From Micrococcales bacterium KH10 (GTDB lineage: Bacteria > Actinomycetota > Actinomycetes > Actinomycetales > Cellulomonadaceae), in assembly GCA_900188465.1 (NCBI GenBank), contig FZPE01000001.1:992001-1056000 (forward strand): a stretch of DNA of 64,000 bases, read 5' to 3'. How positions within the stretch are numbered: the first letter of the stretch is position 1; every line of letters starts with the position of its first letter. The notes under the pieces were generated by a model, which was not told where the DNA came from, did no database searches, and saw only the letters and a list, made by a program, of their open reading frames with translations. Position numbers and translations under genes: made by a program. Below, piece after piece: positions 9,988 through 19,300 of this stretch.

Positions 9988-11637
9988 CTACATCAGGTCG
10001 CCTACGAAAGTTGTCGCGGTGCCTTCTGGATCGACCGGAGGCAAGGGCTCCTGCGGATCTGGTTCAGGTTCGGGATCCACTGGATCTGGATCAGGTTCCG
10101 GCTCGGGATCTGGCAGCGGATCTGGAATATGGTACGTCTGCGGGATACCGAAGCGGGGGTACGCGCCGCATGCCGCCACGCAGCGCAGCGAGATACGGCG
10201 CAGTCCATCTGCTCCAAGCGGGCCGAGCGCCCACCGGGCGAAGGACTCGGTGACGGTCGAGATGGTATTGGTCTGCCACGCGGAGAAGTTGAGTTCCGAG
10301 ATGTGGTTATAGGCGTAACCGTAGACCGCTCCGCGACCGCCAGAGTCCACCACACGATAGGCCAGCGCCCGTGGCACACTTGAAATCGTGTTGTAGGAGA
10401 CGAACAGGTTCCTCGAACCGTCGACGATGATGCCCCGTTCAATGCCTGTGGTGCTTTTTATCCCGGTGATCGTATTGCGGGACACCGTTGAGTTCTTCCA
10501 TTGCATGACGTGCACCGCGTAGCGGCCCTGCGTGTTCTTGAAGACGTTGTTGACCACCCGGATCTGGCGGTGATAATTCGGCTGGTAGGTGCCGTTGACC
10601 TTGGTCGCCGAGAAGTTGTGCGTGCCCACCCCGACTTCATTTCCTTGGAAGGTGTTGTTGATGATCGACACCTTCACGTTCGGGGTCTTGTCTTGCGAAC
10701 TCCAGAAGAATGGAAAACTGTCGTTGAGCACGTCAGGAGTGTCGACGTTGATCGCCTCCTTGCACCCGCACCACGACTGTTTCATCTTCTTGAAGGTGTT
10801 CTTCGCGATGACAACATTCTTGGAAGCGTCCAATTCGATGTAGTGCGAGGCATTGGCCCCCTTGAACACGATGTTGCGAATTGTCAGTCGCTTCGTATGC
10901 CCGGCTGCGATGCTGTGTCCGGGATAGAGCCCTGACATGTTGATCACGGAGGGCTTGCCTTTTTTGGAGCCGAGGATGGAGATGTTCTTCTCCCCCTTGT
11001 AGCCCTTCAACCGGTATTTCGCCGCAGTGCCACCCTTGAGGCCGACGGAAGGGCGCACCGTGTGAATTAAGGCATTCGATGGTCGTAGCGCTGTGGTGCC
11101 AGTGGTGCGGGTCTTGATGAGTTTGGCACCGGGCTTGAGTTTGATCGTCACATTGGACGGCACGAAGAGTGCGCCAGGCACCCGATATTTGCCCTTCCTG
11201 AGGACGAGTTTGCCGCCACCGCGCTTCTCAAGGACTTCCAGGTAACTGCGAAGCATGTAGTAGTGCTTGGTGTGCTTGTTGTACGACGTCCACTTGGGAT
11301 AGTTCTTCTTGCCGAGTTTCTTGGCGAAACCGTTCTTGTTCGGCTTGGTCTTGGGCGAGACCCGGAAGGTCTTGAACTTTTTGTTGCGCTTCTTGATGCG
11401 CTGGTTGAGGTTCTTCCGCTTCTTCGCGATGGCAGTGCGGTCATTCCCATCGCGGTCCGCGATCTGCTGCTTGGTCACTGATTCCAGGATCGGCGGCAAC
11501 GCGACTGTTGTCGCGTCCTGGGTGGCTGCTACGGCGCTGCGGTCTGCCACAGTTGCCAGACTCACTCCCAGCACACAGGCCAACGCCACGAAAAGGGCGG
11601 AGAAAGGGACAAATGGGCGACTTGACTCGCGTCGCAT
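9988..11637 (-). CDS. Secreted right-handed parallel beta-helix protein, pectate-lyase-like fold
   Basis: The 549-residue protein starts with a signal peptide (hydrophobic stretch at about 11-30, likely cleavage near AVAA). Residues 65-135 are extremely rich in Lys and Arg. The core (about 150-440) has repeated short strands with N-x-(I/V)-x-(I/V)-x-x-N-x-F turns (for example NVVIAKNTF, RQIRVVNNVF, STVSRNTITG), the pattern of a right-handed beta-helix as in polysaccharide lyases and hydrolases. The C-terminus is a Pro-Asp-Glu repeat tail. No catalytic site can be assigned with confidence, so it may be an enzyme or a glycan-binding protein. A GGGAG ribosome binding site precedes the ATG. Confidence 0.8.
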   Translation of the reverse strand: MRRESSRPFVPFSALFVALACVLGVSLATVADRSAVAATQDATTVALPPILESVTKQQIADRDGNDRTAIAKKRKNLNQRIKKRNKKFKTFRVSPKTKPNKNGFAKKLGKKNYPKWTSYNKHTKHYYMLRSYLEVLEKRGGGKLVLRKGKYRVPGALFVPSNVTIKLKPGAKLIKTRTTGTTALRPSNALIHTVRPSVGLKGGTAAKYRLKGYKGEKNISILGSKKGKPSVINMSGLYPGHSIAAGHTKRLTIRNIVFKGANASHYIELDASKNVVIAKNTFKKMKQSWCGCKEAINVDTPDVLNDSFPFFWSSQDKTPNVKVSIINNTFQGNEVGVGTHNFSATKVNGTYQPNYHRQIRVVNNVFKNTQGRYAVHVMQWKNSTVSRNTITGIKSTTGIERGIIVDGSRNLFVSYNTISSVPRALAYRVVDSGGRGAVYGYAYNHISELNFSAWQTNTISTVTESFARWALGPLGADGLRRISLRCVAACGAYPRFGIPQTYHIPDPLPDPEPEPDPDPVDPEPEPDPQEPLPPVDPEGTATTFVGDLM

Positions 11638-11907
11638 TGAAGAAACTCCCGGGTCGTTTGGATGGACGATCTTTCACGACAATGCTTCCACCCTAACGAG
11701 AATTCACCGATTCGTCTCCATCCGTTCGTTTTTCGGCGTGGCACGATCCAGTGGCCGTTCATCAGGCTGGGGCGTAGCGTGGGTGGGCTGTTTCCCGGGG
11801 CCGCTGTCAACCGCCCTGGTGAAGCGACCTGGTGCGTATCAGAAGATGCTGTCAATGAAGAAGATCATGATCGACGAGTTCTGACTCGCTCGCATCGCCG
11901 GCGCTGC

Positions 11908-12177
11908 CTAGTGCGATCGCAGTGCTTCGATCAACTGCTTCTTGTTCATCTTTGAGCGTCCCTCAATTCCTAGTTCCTTGGCTCGCTGCCGCAATTCCGG
12001 GACGGTACGGTCTTCGTAGTTCTCTCCGTGGCCGCCGCGTTTGCCGACTTCGGAACGCCCGTCGCGTGCTGCCGCATTGGCTATGCGCGCGGCTTTCTCC
12101 TTCGAAGCGCCATCCTCGCGCAGCGCCTCGTATACCTCTTTATCGTGCACTGACGGTCCTGGATCACGTCGTGGCAT
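11908..12177 (-). CDS. Small Rho-N/SAP-like domain protein (DUF7218-type)
   Basis: An 89-residue charged protein. The first half ([23 protein letters not shown]) matches the short helical segment found in small actinobacterial Rho-termination-factor-like proteins. The second half ([29 protein letters not shown]) is a Rho N-terminal or SAP-like helix-extended-loop-helix that usually binds nucleic acid. It is probably a cytoplasmic nucleic-acid-associated or stress protein; its function is not known. It appears to be a single-gene unit. Confidence 0.8.
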   Translation of the reverse strand: MPRRDPGPSVHDKEVYEALREDGASKEKAARIANAAARDGRSEVGKRGGHGENYEDRTVPELRQRAKELGIEGRSKMNKKQLIEALRSH

Positions 12178-12395
12178 GGCCCTGTCCTCCTATCACCGAA
12201 CGTCGTGACCGTTCGGCTGGTCATTCATGTCGGTGAGCCGACCAGCCAACGGTATGGCTGCTTCCATCATGGTCACAGTTCGGCACGATGCGCGCGACAA
12301 GACCGCTGGCCAGTACAAACGGAAATAGCGGCTGGGGCCGTGCTCGTCGATGACCTCAAGACGGCGCAGGTTCGATCAGCAGGGCATCGCGCCTG

Positions 12396-13097
12396 CTACA
12401 GATCGTCGAGCCACGCGCCCAAGGCCTGGACCGCTCGTTCCGCGAGCGCCGGTCCGTGAATCGCGGCGTCCTCGCGGATGCGCCGGGGATCGATCTTTGC
12501 GGCTGCGAGTTCGCCAGCATGGCCGATAAGCCATCGTTCAATATCGCGATGGTCTGCTTCGATATGGAATTGCAGCCCGAGAACGCGATTCTTCCATGCG
12601 AAGGCTTGATGGGGGAACTCGTCGGTCGATGCCAAATGGCTGGCGCCGCTCGGTATATCGAACTGATCGCCGTGCCAATGCAGAACCGGCTGGTCCGCAA
12701 GGGGTGCGAGCACGCTGTCGGAACCAGCATCGGTCAGCGAAAGCGGCATGTATCCGATTTCCTTACGTCCAGTCGCCGTCACCGGTGCTCCCAGCGCGGC
12801 CGCGATAAGCTGCGCTCCGAGACAAATACCCAAGGTCGCGCCGCCTCGCGCTATCCAGCCTCTCAGCAAGGCGATCTCGTCGTCGAGGAAAGGATATTGC
12901 GCAATATCGGAGACTCCGATCGGACCACCGAGGACTATCAGCAGGTCGTTGTGGCCGAGGTCCTCATCGCCCGGGATGTCGCCGATTCCTGCCTCGATTG
13001 TCGCGATGTCGTAACCTCGCTCAGACAGCAGTGGTTCGAGCAGACCGATGTCCTCGAAAAGCAGGTGCTGAATGACGTAGGCGGTTCTGTTCGACAT
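12396..13097 (-). CDS. Class I glutamine amidotransferase (GATase1)
   Basis: The 233-residue cytoplasmic protein has a stand-alone class I glutamine amidotransferase fold. The nucleophile elbow GICLGAQ holds Cys92; His178 and Glu180 in GLQFHIE complete the triad, and LGGPIG (56-61) gives the oxyanion strand. Such proteins hydrolyse glutamine for an unknown acceptor or, in the PuuD/GGAT-like groups, cleave gamma-glutamyl amides. No synthase partner lies nearby, so the acceptor is not known. It lies 29 bases downstream of the PAP2 gene on the same strand, so the two may be co-transcribed. Confidence 0.88.
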   Translation of the reverse strand: MSNRTAYVIQHLLFEDIGLLEPLLSERGYDIATIEAGIGDIPGDEDLGHNDLLIVLGGPIGVSDIAQYPFLDDEIALLRGWIARGGATLGICLGAQLIAAALGAPVTATGRKEIGYMPLSLTDAGSDSVLAPLADQPVLHWHGDQFDIPSGASHLASTDEFPHQAFAWKNRVLGLQFHIEADHRDIERWLIGHAGELAAAKIDPRRIREDAAIHGPALAERAVQALGAWLDDL

Positions 13098-13126
13098 TGA
13101 CGCTCCTCACTTGGGTTCCCCAGTAA

Positions 13127-13837
13127 TCACGCTACCGACGTGCGGACATTTTTCTGGTTGCGGTAGCACCACCAGGCGCATAGCGCGCACCATGCGAATC
13201 CCAGCGCCAGACCCGCGATCACGTCGGTGACATAGTGAACTGCGAGCGCGACCCGCGAGTACGCGGTGAACACCGCCAACACCAGCGCGCTGGCAATGAG
13301 AACTGTTGACCTGACTCGGCGCACTCGTTGTCTGAGCACGAATGCCGCTACGAATGCCACCACGACAGCAGCACTGGCATGTCCCGAGGGAAATGACGAG
13401 TGAAATGCTTCGATCGCGGCGCCATCCGGTCGTGCGCGGTCGGTCAACGATTTGGCACCGTAGGTGATCAGGCCGCCACCGGCCACTGACGAGATGACGA
13501 ACCTTATATCAGTCAGTGCCTGCTGGCGGATCACAGCTTGTGCGCCCTGGTCGGCTCGCAATCGCCACAGCCAGCCGCATGCGGCGAGCGCAACGAGGTA
13601 GGTGCCGACCGGCGAGATGACGAAGCCCACCGCTGACCACCACCCGGTCCAGCCCGGGGTGGCTGCGGCAACCCCCGCATAGTGGATGGCGACGGCCATA
13701 TCGATCTCATGGAGCGGCATCCAATCGAGCCCGACAGCCACGGTCACGGCCACGAGAGCCAATAGTGTCGCCAGCCCTGCTCCCGCATAGCCGCGACGCC
13801 ACCGCACGAGTCGCTCGTCATCCATGAGGGCAATCAT
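13127..13837 (-). CDS. PAP2-family membrane phosphatase
   Basis: A 236-residue integral membrane protein with about five or six helices. All three phosphatase motifs are visible: KSLTDRARP (motif 1), PSGHASA (motif 2) and SRVALAVHYVTDVIAG (motif 3), with the catalytic histidines in the last two. This family dephosphorylates lipid phosphates such as undecaprenyl diphosphate or phosphatidic acid at the outer membrane face; which substrate applies cannot be told. The first ATG gives this length; a second ATG four codons in is equally possible, as neither has a clear ribosome binding site. Confidence 0.88.
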   Translation of the reverse strand: MIALMDDERLVRWRRGYAGAGLATLLALVAVTVAVGLDWMPLHEIDMAVAIHYAGVAAATPGWTGWWSAVGFVISPVGTYLVALAACGWLWRLRADQGAQAVIRQQALTDIRFVISSVAGGGLITYGAKSLTDRARPDGAAIEAFHSSFPSGHASAAVVVAFVAAFVLRQRVRRVRSTVLIASALVLAVFTAYSRVALAVHYVTDVIAGLALGFAWCALCAWWCYRNQKNVRTSVA

Positions 13838-14047
13838 GCCAAATGCTTACGGGCTGGGGCCGCAGGACGCGGGGCGGGCGCCCTCCCTTCGTGCGCTTTT
13901 CTAGTTCGACGTGCGTTTGTGGTGTTGGGGTGCCGATATTTTTGTCAGTTTCGTACGTACAAGCGCAAAACGCGCGTCCAACCGGGTGAGGGTCGCAGCG
14001 CAGGCGATGGAACACAATCGACTGGCACACGCGACAAACGCCTGCTA

Positions 14048-14071
14048 GGTTACTTAGTGAACTAACTAACC
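14048..14071. promoter_or_regulatory. Palindromic operator of the GntR/YtrA-type repressor
   Basis: A 24-base site with arms GGTTAnTTAGT and ACTAAnTAACC around a two-base centre is a perfect dyad apart from the central bases and the two positions marked n. It lies 43 bases ahead of the GntR-family gene, where YtrA-type regulators control their own ABC operon. This strongly suggests autorepression of the three-gene operon. Confidence 0.75.
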
Positions 14072-14113
14072 AAGGAACTAACCGACGGTTGTTCCCCAAC
14101 GAGAGGTGAAGCG

Positions 14114-14473
14114 GTGCTAGACGACGATCGCCCGATTTTCCTCCAATTGGCACAGTGGCTCGAAAACGGCATCGCCCGTGGCGAGTTCCCCGAAGGCACC
14201 GCACTGCCTTCGATCAACGAACTCGCCACTTTTCACCGTGTCAATCCGGCAACGGCGAATCGTGCGGTCGCGCTGCTGGTGGAACGTGGCATCGCCACGC
14301 GACATCGCGGCATCGGAATGTTCGTGACCGAAGGAGCGAAAGAACGCATCGTGAAGGCACGAACCGATGACTTCGCCGAACGACTCGTCCGACCTGTCAT
14401 CACCGAAGCCAAATTGCTTGAACTCGATCTAGCCGACGTGACCGAACTCTTTGAAAGGGAGTGGAAACCGTGA
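14114..14473 (+). CDS. GntR-family transcriptional regulator, YtrA subfamily
   Basis: A 119-residue cytoplasmic repressor consisting of a winged helix-turn-helix (about residues 8-75, with LPSINELATFHRVNPATANRA pattern spanning the recognition helices) and a short C-terminal dimerisation helix, as in YtrA. These regulators sit in front of ABC transporter genes and sense cell-envelope-active compounds. The GTG start follows a strong GAGAGGTGA. Its stop overlaps the next gene's GTG (GTGA), so regulator and ATPase are translationally coupled. The dyad at 14048-14071 is its likely binding site. Confidence 0.9.
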   Translation: MLDDDRPIFLQLAQWLENGIARGEFPEGTALPSINELATFHRVNPATANRAVALLVERGIATRHRGIGMFVTEGAKERIVKARTDDFAERLVRPVITEAKLLELDLADVTELFEREWKP

Positions 14474-15369
14474 CAGCACCAGCCATCGAAGGAGCCGAAC
14501 TGACACGTCAGTTCGGCGCGATGACCGCCTTGAATGAGGTTGACATCACCGTACAACAGGGTTCGGTCTGCGGCTTGCTGGGTCGCAACGGCGCTGGTAA
14601 GACAACCCTGATGTCACTGATCACCGGGCAAGATCGCCCCACCAGCGGCACAATCAAGGTCCTGGGACACAACCCGTACGAGCACGATCGCACCGTACAA
14701 GCGATCTCCTTCATCCGTGACAACCAGCGTTATCCGGATGACTTCCGATTGCGTCACGCGTTGAAGGCGACTCGAATGTTCCGTCCGAACTGGGACGAGG
14801 CACTTGCGGAGCGACTTGTCGAGGTGTTCCGCCTGCCTGCCAAGACAGCCATCAAGAAATACTCACGCGGACAAATCAGTTCGTTGGCGATTGTGCTCGG
14901 ATTGGCCTCCCGCACCCCGATCACACTATTGGACGAGCCCTACCTGGGCTTGGACGCCACCGCGCGTCAAACCTTCTACGACGTGTTGATCGAAGAGCAA
15001 ATGCAGCATCCGCGCACCTTCCTCATCTCGACCCACCTGGTCGCCGAGATGGAAAACATCTTCGACTCCGTGATTGTGCTCGATCGCGGTAGCGTTGTGT
15101 TGAACGCGACCATGGATGACCTCCATGGCAAGTTCGTCCAGATCTCAGGACTCAAGGCCCGCGTTGAAGAGTTTGCTGCTGCTCATCGTGTAGTCAGTAC
15201 TCGCACCGTTGGCTCGCTTGCGACGGCACTGATTCACAACAACCTAGACGGTGATGCCCGACACCGGGCCACTGAACTGGGACTCGAATGGGAACGCGCC
15301 GACTTGCAAAGCGTCGTAAGCGCACTGGGATCCATACCGACCGCGACGGAGGGAGCGAACAATGTCTAA
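14470..15369 (+). CDS. ABC transporter ATP-binding protein
   Basis: From GTG 14470 the protein has 299 residues. An alternative GTG nine bases upstream would put the ribosome binding site (AAAGGGA) right against the start, so the downstream one is preferred. Walker A is GRNGAGKTT, Walker B is ITLLDEP followed by a D-loop LGLDA, and the H-loop is ISTH. The signature reads YSRGQISS instead of LSGGQ, a variant common in YtrB/BcrA-like ATPases. It pairs with the membrane protein encoded immediately downstream. Function is likely drug or lantibiotic resistance, or sensing of envelope stress. Confidence 0.9.
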   Translation: MTAPAIEGAELTRQFGAMTALNEVDITVQQGSVCGLLGRNGAGKTTLMSLITGQDRPTSGTIKVLGHNPYEHDRTVQAISFIRDNQRYPDDFRLRHALKATRMFRPNWDEALAERLVEVFRLPAKTAIKKYSRGQISSLAIVLGLASRTPITLLDEPYLGLDATARQTFYDVLIEEQMQHPRTFLISTHLVAEMENIFDSVIVLDRGSVVLNATMDDLHGKFVQISGLKARVEEFAAAHRVVSTRTVGSLATALIHNNLDGDARHRATELGLEWERADLQSVVSALGSIPTATEGANNV

Positions 15370-16138
15370 GACCACGACAACGACCGGGACCGTTACCGCG
15401 ACGACTGCACAGGGCAGCCAAGCCTCGTCGAACACACTGCTGGGAACGTTGCGGCTCCACTTCGTCAAACGTGACGTCATGCTGGCGACACCGCCTTTCA
15501 TCCTCGCGTTGGTGGTTGTCGTCACCATTGTGATCGCTCTTGTCGTACAACGTGTGGGAGGCGACCCATCATCAGCCGAATGGGCTGAAGGCTCCAGGAA
15601 CAACGGCGGCGTGGTCTGGTCCCTGGCTGGATTCGTCACCTATCTCGGTGTTCAGTCCGTTGGAACGACCTTCCCCTTCGCCTTGGCGCTGGGTGTCACC
15701 CGACGAAACTTCACCATCGGTACACTGCTTGCCCACCTCAGCCAAGCGGTATATCTAACCGTTCTTGGTTCAGCACTGCTCTGGCTGGAGAAGATCACCG
15801 ACCACTGGTTCGTCGGCGCCTACGCTTTCGATTCCCACATACTCGGGTCGGGCGATCCTGGCGTATTCGCCATCACTGTTCTGCTCGGCAGTTGGGCACT
15901 GTTGAGCATTGGCGGCGCCTTCGGTGCGGTCTGGGTCCGCTTCGGCAAACGCGGACCGCTCTTCGTGGGCATCAGTGTGGCTTTGATTCTCGCTTTGCTA
16001 CTGCTGATCCTGGCACCATCGCTTGGTTCGATCTTCCGGAACTTCCAAATGTGGTGGCTGGTCGTGCTCGCAATCGGTGCTGCGATCATCAGCGCGATCG
16101 GTGAATACGGCGCGCTTCGCTCCGCATCGGTGAGGTGA
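15362..16138 (+). CDS. ABC transporter membrane subunit
   Basis: A 258-residue integral membrane protein that overlaps the end of the ATPase gene by 8 bases. After a Thr-rich N-terminus of about 40 residues it has around six hydrophobic helices (for example about 49-66, 85-105, 115-137, 155-175, 190-212, 220-240). No specific family motif is recognised beyond the ABC-2-like layout. Operon position makes it the permease of the GntR-controlled exporter. It is the last gene of the unit; a hairpin at 16328-16369 follows. Confidence 0.82.
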   Translation: MSKTTTTTGTVTATTAQGSQASSNTLLGTLRLHFVKRDVMLATPPFILALVVVVTIVIALVVQRVGGDPSSAEWAEGSRNNGGVVWSLAGFVTYLGVQSVGTTFPFALALGVTRRNFTIGTLLAHLSQAVYLTVLGSALLWLEKITDHWFVGAYAFDSHILGSGDPGVFAITVLLGSWALLSIGGAFGAVWVRFGKRGPLFVGISVALILALLLLILAPSLGSIFRNFQMWWLVVLAIGAAIISAIGEYGALRSASVR

Positions 16139-16327
16139 TCTCACCAGGCATCCGATGGTCGAGTAGTCGAGGAACGAGACGTATCGACGCTCCGCCAACG
16201 GTGAACCGTCACTAATTTCGTGAACGGTCGCATAGTTCGCGTCCGCGCCTAGTGTGCGAGGGCGGTCTACGAGAATACCGACGGTGTACGAGTTTGGTGA
16301 CGGACTACGGGACGGAAAGAAGACGAT

Positions 16328-16369
16328 GGGCCGCATGGGTTTGATCTTTCGATCAGACCCATGCGGCCC
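16328..16369. terminator. Long hairpin between convergent genes, probable bidirectional terminator
   Basis: Arms at 16328-16346 and 16351-16369 form a 19-base-pair stem with one G-T pair and a 4-base loop. It lies between the ABC permease (ends 16138) and the GH92 gene (ends 16394 on the other strand), 25 bases from the GH92 stop. No long T-run follows, so termination in either direction is inferred from position and stem strength. Confidence 0.65.
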
Positions 16370-16393
16370 GCGTCTGTTCAGTGAGTTAGTGGA

Positions 16394-19300
16394 TCAGCGG
16401 CGTACCTGAACGGTGCGCTTCTTCGACCACTTGGACTTCTTGATGTTCTTGTTCTTCTTCGGCAAGTACCGTGCGCTGACCCTGATCTGCTGCGAGTAGG
16501 ACCGTGGCAGCGTGATGGTCACTTTGCCCTTGTTCTTCTTGCGCAACTTCACGGTGGTGACCGTCTTGGAACCTACCTTGATCCGGACCCGTCCCACAGC
16601 ATGACGACCATTGGTCAGCTTAGAGATCTTGACCCGTACCTTCGGCTTGGTACCAGCACGGAACTTCTTCGCGGTCACCTTGGGACGCGCCTTCTTCGGT
16701 GTTGCTTTCACGACCCGGAAGGTCGCGCCCGAAGCCACCGATGAGACAGTCTCGCCGTCGGTGGTGCGTACAGTCGCCACCATCGAACCGTACTTGCCAC
16801 GTGGCAGCTTGCCCTTGATCAGCAACGTTGCCCGGTACTGGTTACCGTCCTTGACCAGCGTTGCCGAACCGAGGGTGGTCTTGCCCGCGGTGAAGGTCAC
16901 CGTACCGGCAGTAGCACCTGAAACGGTCGCAGTGATCGTCGCCCGCTGCTTCTTCTTGGACGCGAAGGCCTGCTGGGCCTTGCTCAACGTCGGAACCGAA
17001 ACCACAACCGGATCCGGCTTCGGATCAACCGGCTTGGCCGTGACCGTGATCGTCGCCGGGCTGGAGGTGCTTGGCAGGTACGGGTCCTGACCCAAGTAAG
17101 CCGCCGTGATGGTACGAGTGCCTTCAGCCAACGAATCCAGCGTGAAGGTCACCTGACCCTGCGCATTCAACGACTGGGTAGCAACCACTGTGCCATCAAC
17201 CGACAGTGCCACATCACCAGTAGCACGACCACTGACACCGACCACAATCTGCACCTGATCACCGGCTACCGCCTGAGTTGGGATGCTCAGGAACGAGGTC
17301 TGGGTAGAGACCACCAGTTTGACCACAGAGATGGTCACCTGGGCAGGAACCGCAGATTCGGCGCCTTCCGCGACGAGCACATAGTCACCATCGGCAGCCG
17401 AAGCTGGGATGGTCACCGTCGTAGCGACTTCACCAGCAGCGTTCGCTGTGGCAGTCCAGTCGGCTGTCAGAGCCGGAGTGCCCTGCCAGGTGAACGTCAC
17501 GACCTCATCCGGCGCGAATCCGCTACCCGTGATCGATACCGTCTCACCAGGCTGAACATCTCCGTCCGGTCCGACCAACGTTGGGTCGTACACCACAGGC
17601 CGTGGTGTGACCGTGATGGTTGCCGGGCTGGAGGTGCTTGGCAGGTACGGGTCCTGACCCAAGTAAGCCGCCGTGATGGTACGAGTTCCCTCGTCCAATG
17701 TATTCAGCGTGAACGTGGCCTGACCTGACGCGTTGAGCGACTCAGTAGCAACGACCGCGCCATCAACCGACAACGCCACATCACCAGTAGCACCACCACT
17801 GACACCGACCACAATCTGCACCTGGTCGCCTTCGACGACCTCAGTCGGAATCGTCACGAATGACGTTGTCGTCGTGATGACGATCTTCAACACCGAAATA
17901 GTGCTCTGAGCCGGTGTAGCCGAGACAGCGCCAGTGGCCACAAGCACGTAGTCACCATCAGTTGCGGCGACCGGGATGGTCACCGTCGTGGCGACTTCAC
18001 CAGCAGCGTTGGACATTGCTGTCCAGTCAGGCGTCAGAGCCGGAGTGCCCTGCCAGGAGAACGTGACAATCTCACCCGCAGCGAATCCGCTACCCGTGAT
18101 AGACACTGTTTCACCAGGCTCAACATCGCCGCTCGGTCCGACCAAAGCCGTCTCATAGGTGATGTCGAGGTCCTCGTATGCGGTCTGCAGAGCACTGAGC
18201 GCTGCTACGAAGTCGGCGTGCGAATCCGTAGCCGGGTCGAGCGCCTTGGCCGCATCGAGCGCATCCAGCAACGCGGCGTATGCTGCCGGGCTGACAGAGG
18301 ACTCGTCCACGGCCTCTGCCTTGGCGATCCAGTTATCGAGTTGACGTACGACCTTCCATTCCAGGTTGCCGGCTGCCAGGTTGAGCTGGCGTGTCACTGT
18401 CGAGATCTGGTTCGCCGTGGCATCGGCGTTGGCCGCAACTGCACGAGCATTCGCCAAGGCCTGCTCAAAGACACGGAAGTCCGCTGCTACGTAGAGTGCC
18501 TCGTCATCTAGGAGGCCCTCGACATCAGCGATGGCGTCACGCAGGTCGGATTTGTCCTGACCGTAGACCAGTGCGAAGGAATCGAAGTTTCCGACGTTCC
18601 CCACGCCTGGCAACGGCACCGAACGGAACTCGAAGTAGAGCGTGTTATTTCCGGTCAGTTCAGTGGGCAGGTCGATGGCAATCGTCTCGTAGGTGCCCCA
18701 ACTCGTCTGGTTGTTGTTCGGCAGGTCGGTGACGATGAGCGGGTCGCCGTCCATCGACCCAGCGTAAATCGCCAGGCTGCCCTCATTGACGCGGTGATTC
18801 GGCGCGTCGTAGGTCACCAGGATGCGAGACGAGAACTTCTCGCCCAGGTTCACGTTCTGATAGCGAACCCAGTTGCCGTTCTCCGTACCTGCCAGCACAG
18901 CGCCACCATTGCCGTTTTCGGTCTTGAGACCGTTACCGGAATAGTCGACACCTTCCGTCAAGCCCGGTGCCGCGTTCAGGTTTCCGTTCCCAGAACGAAT
19001 CGACTCGAACTCAACGGTGCGTCGAGTGTTGTCCGCCTGTGCGGTGGAGTCACCGAACTGGAACCAGCGGAAGTTACCCACATAGGGAGCACCCTGACTG
19101 GTATGCACCGGATCCATGCGGAACACGATGTACACATCCTGGGTTCCGGTGAATATGGCGGGGTCGACATTCATCTCGTGAATGTTGTAGGTGCCCCATC
19201 CCGATCCGGTACGCGGCAGCATGACACTGCTCGCCACGGTGGTTCCAGTGGGACTGCCCAGCCGAACGTCGATCCAGGTGCCATCCTGGGAGCGGTCACT

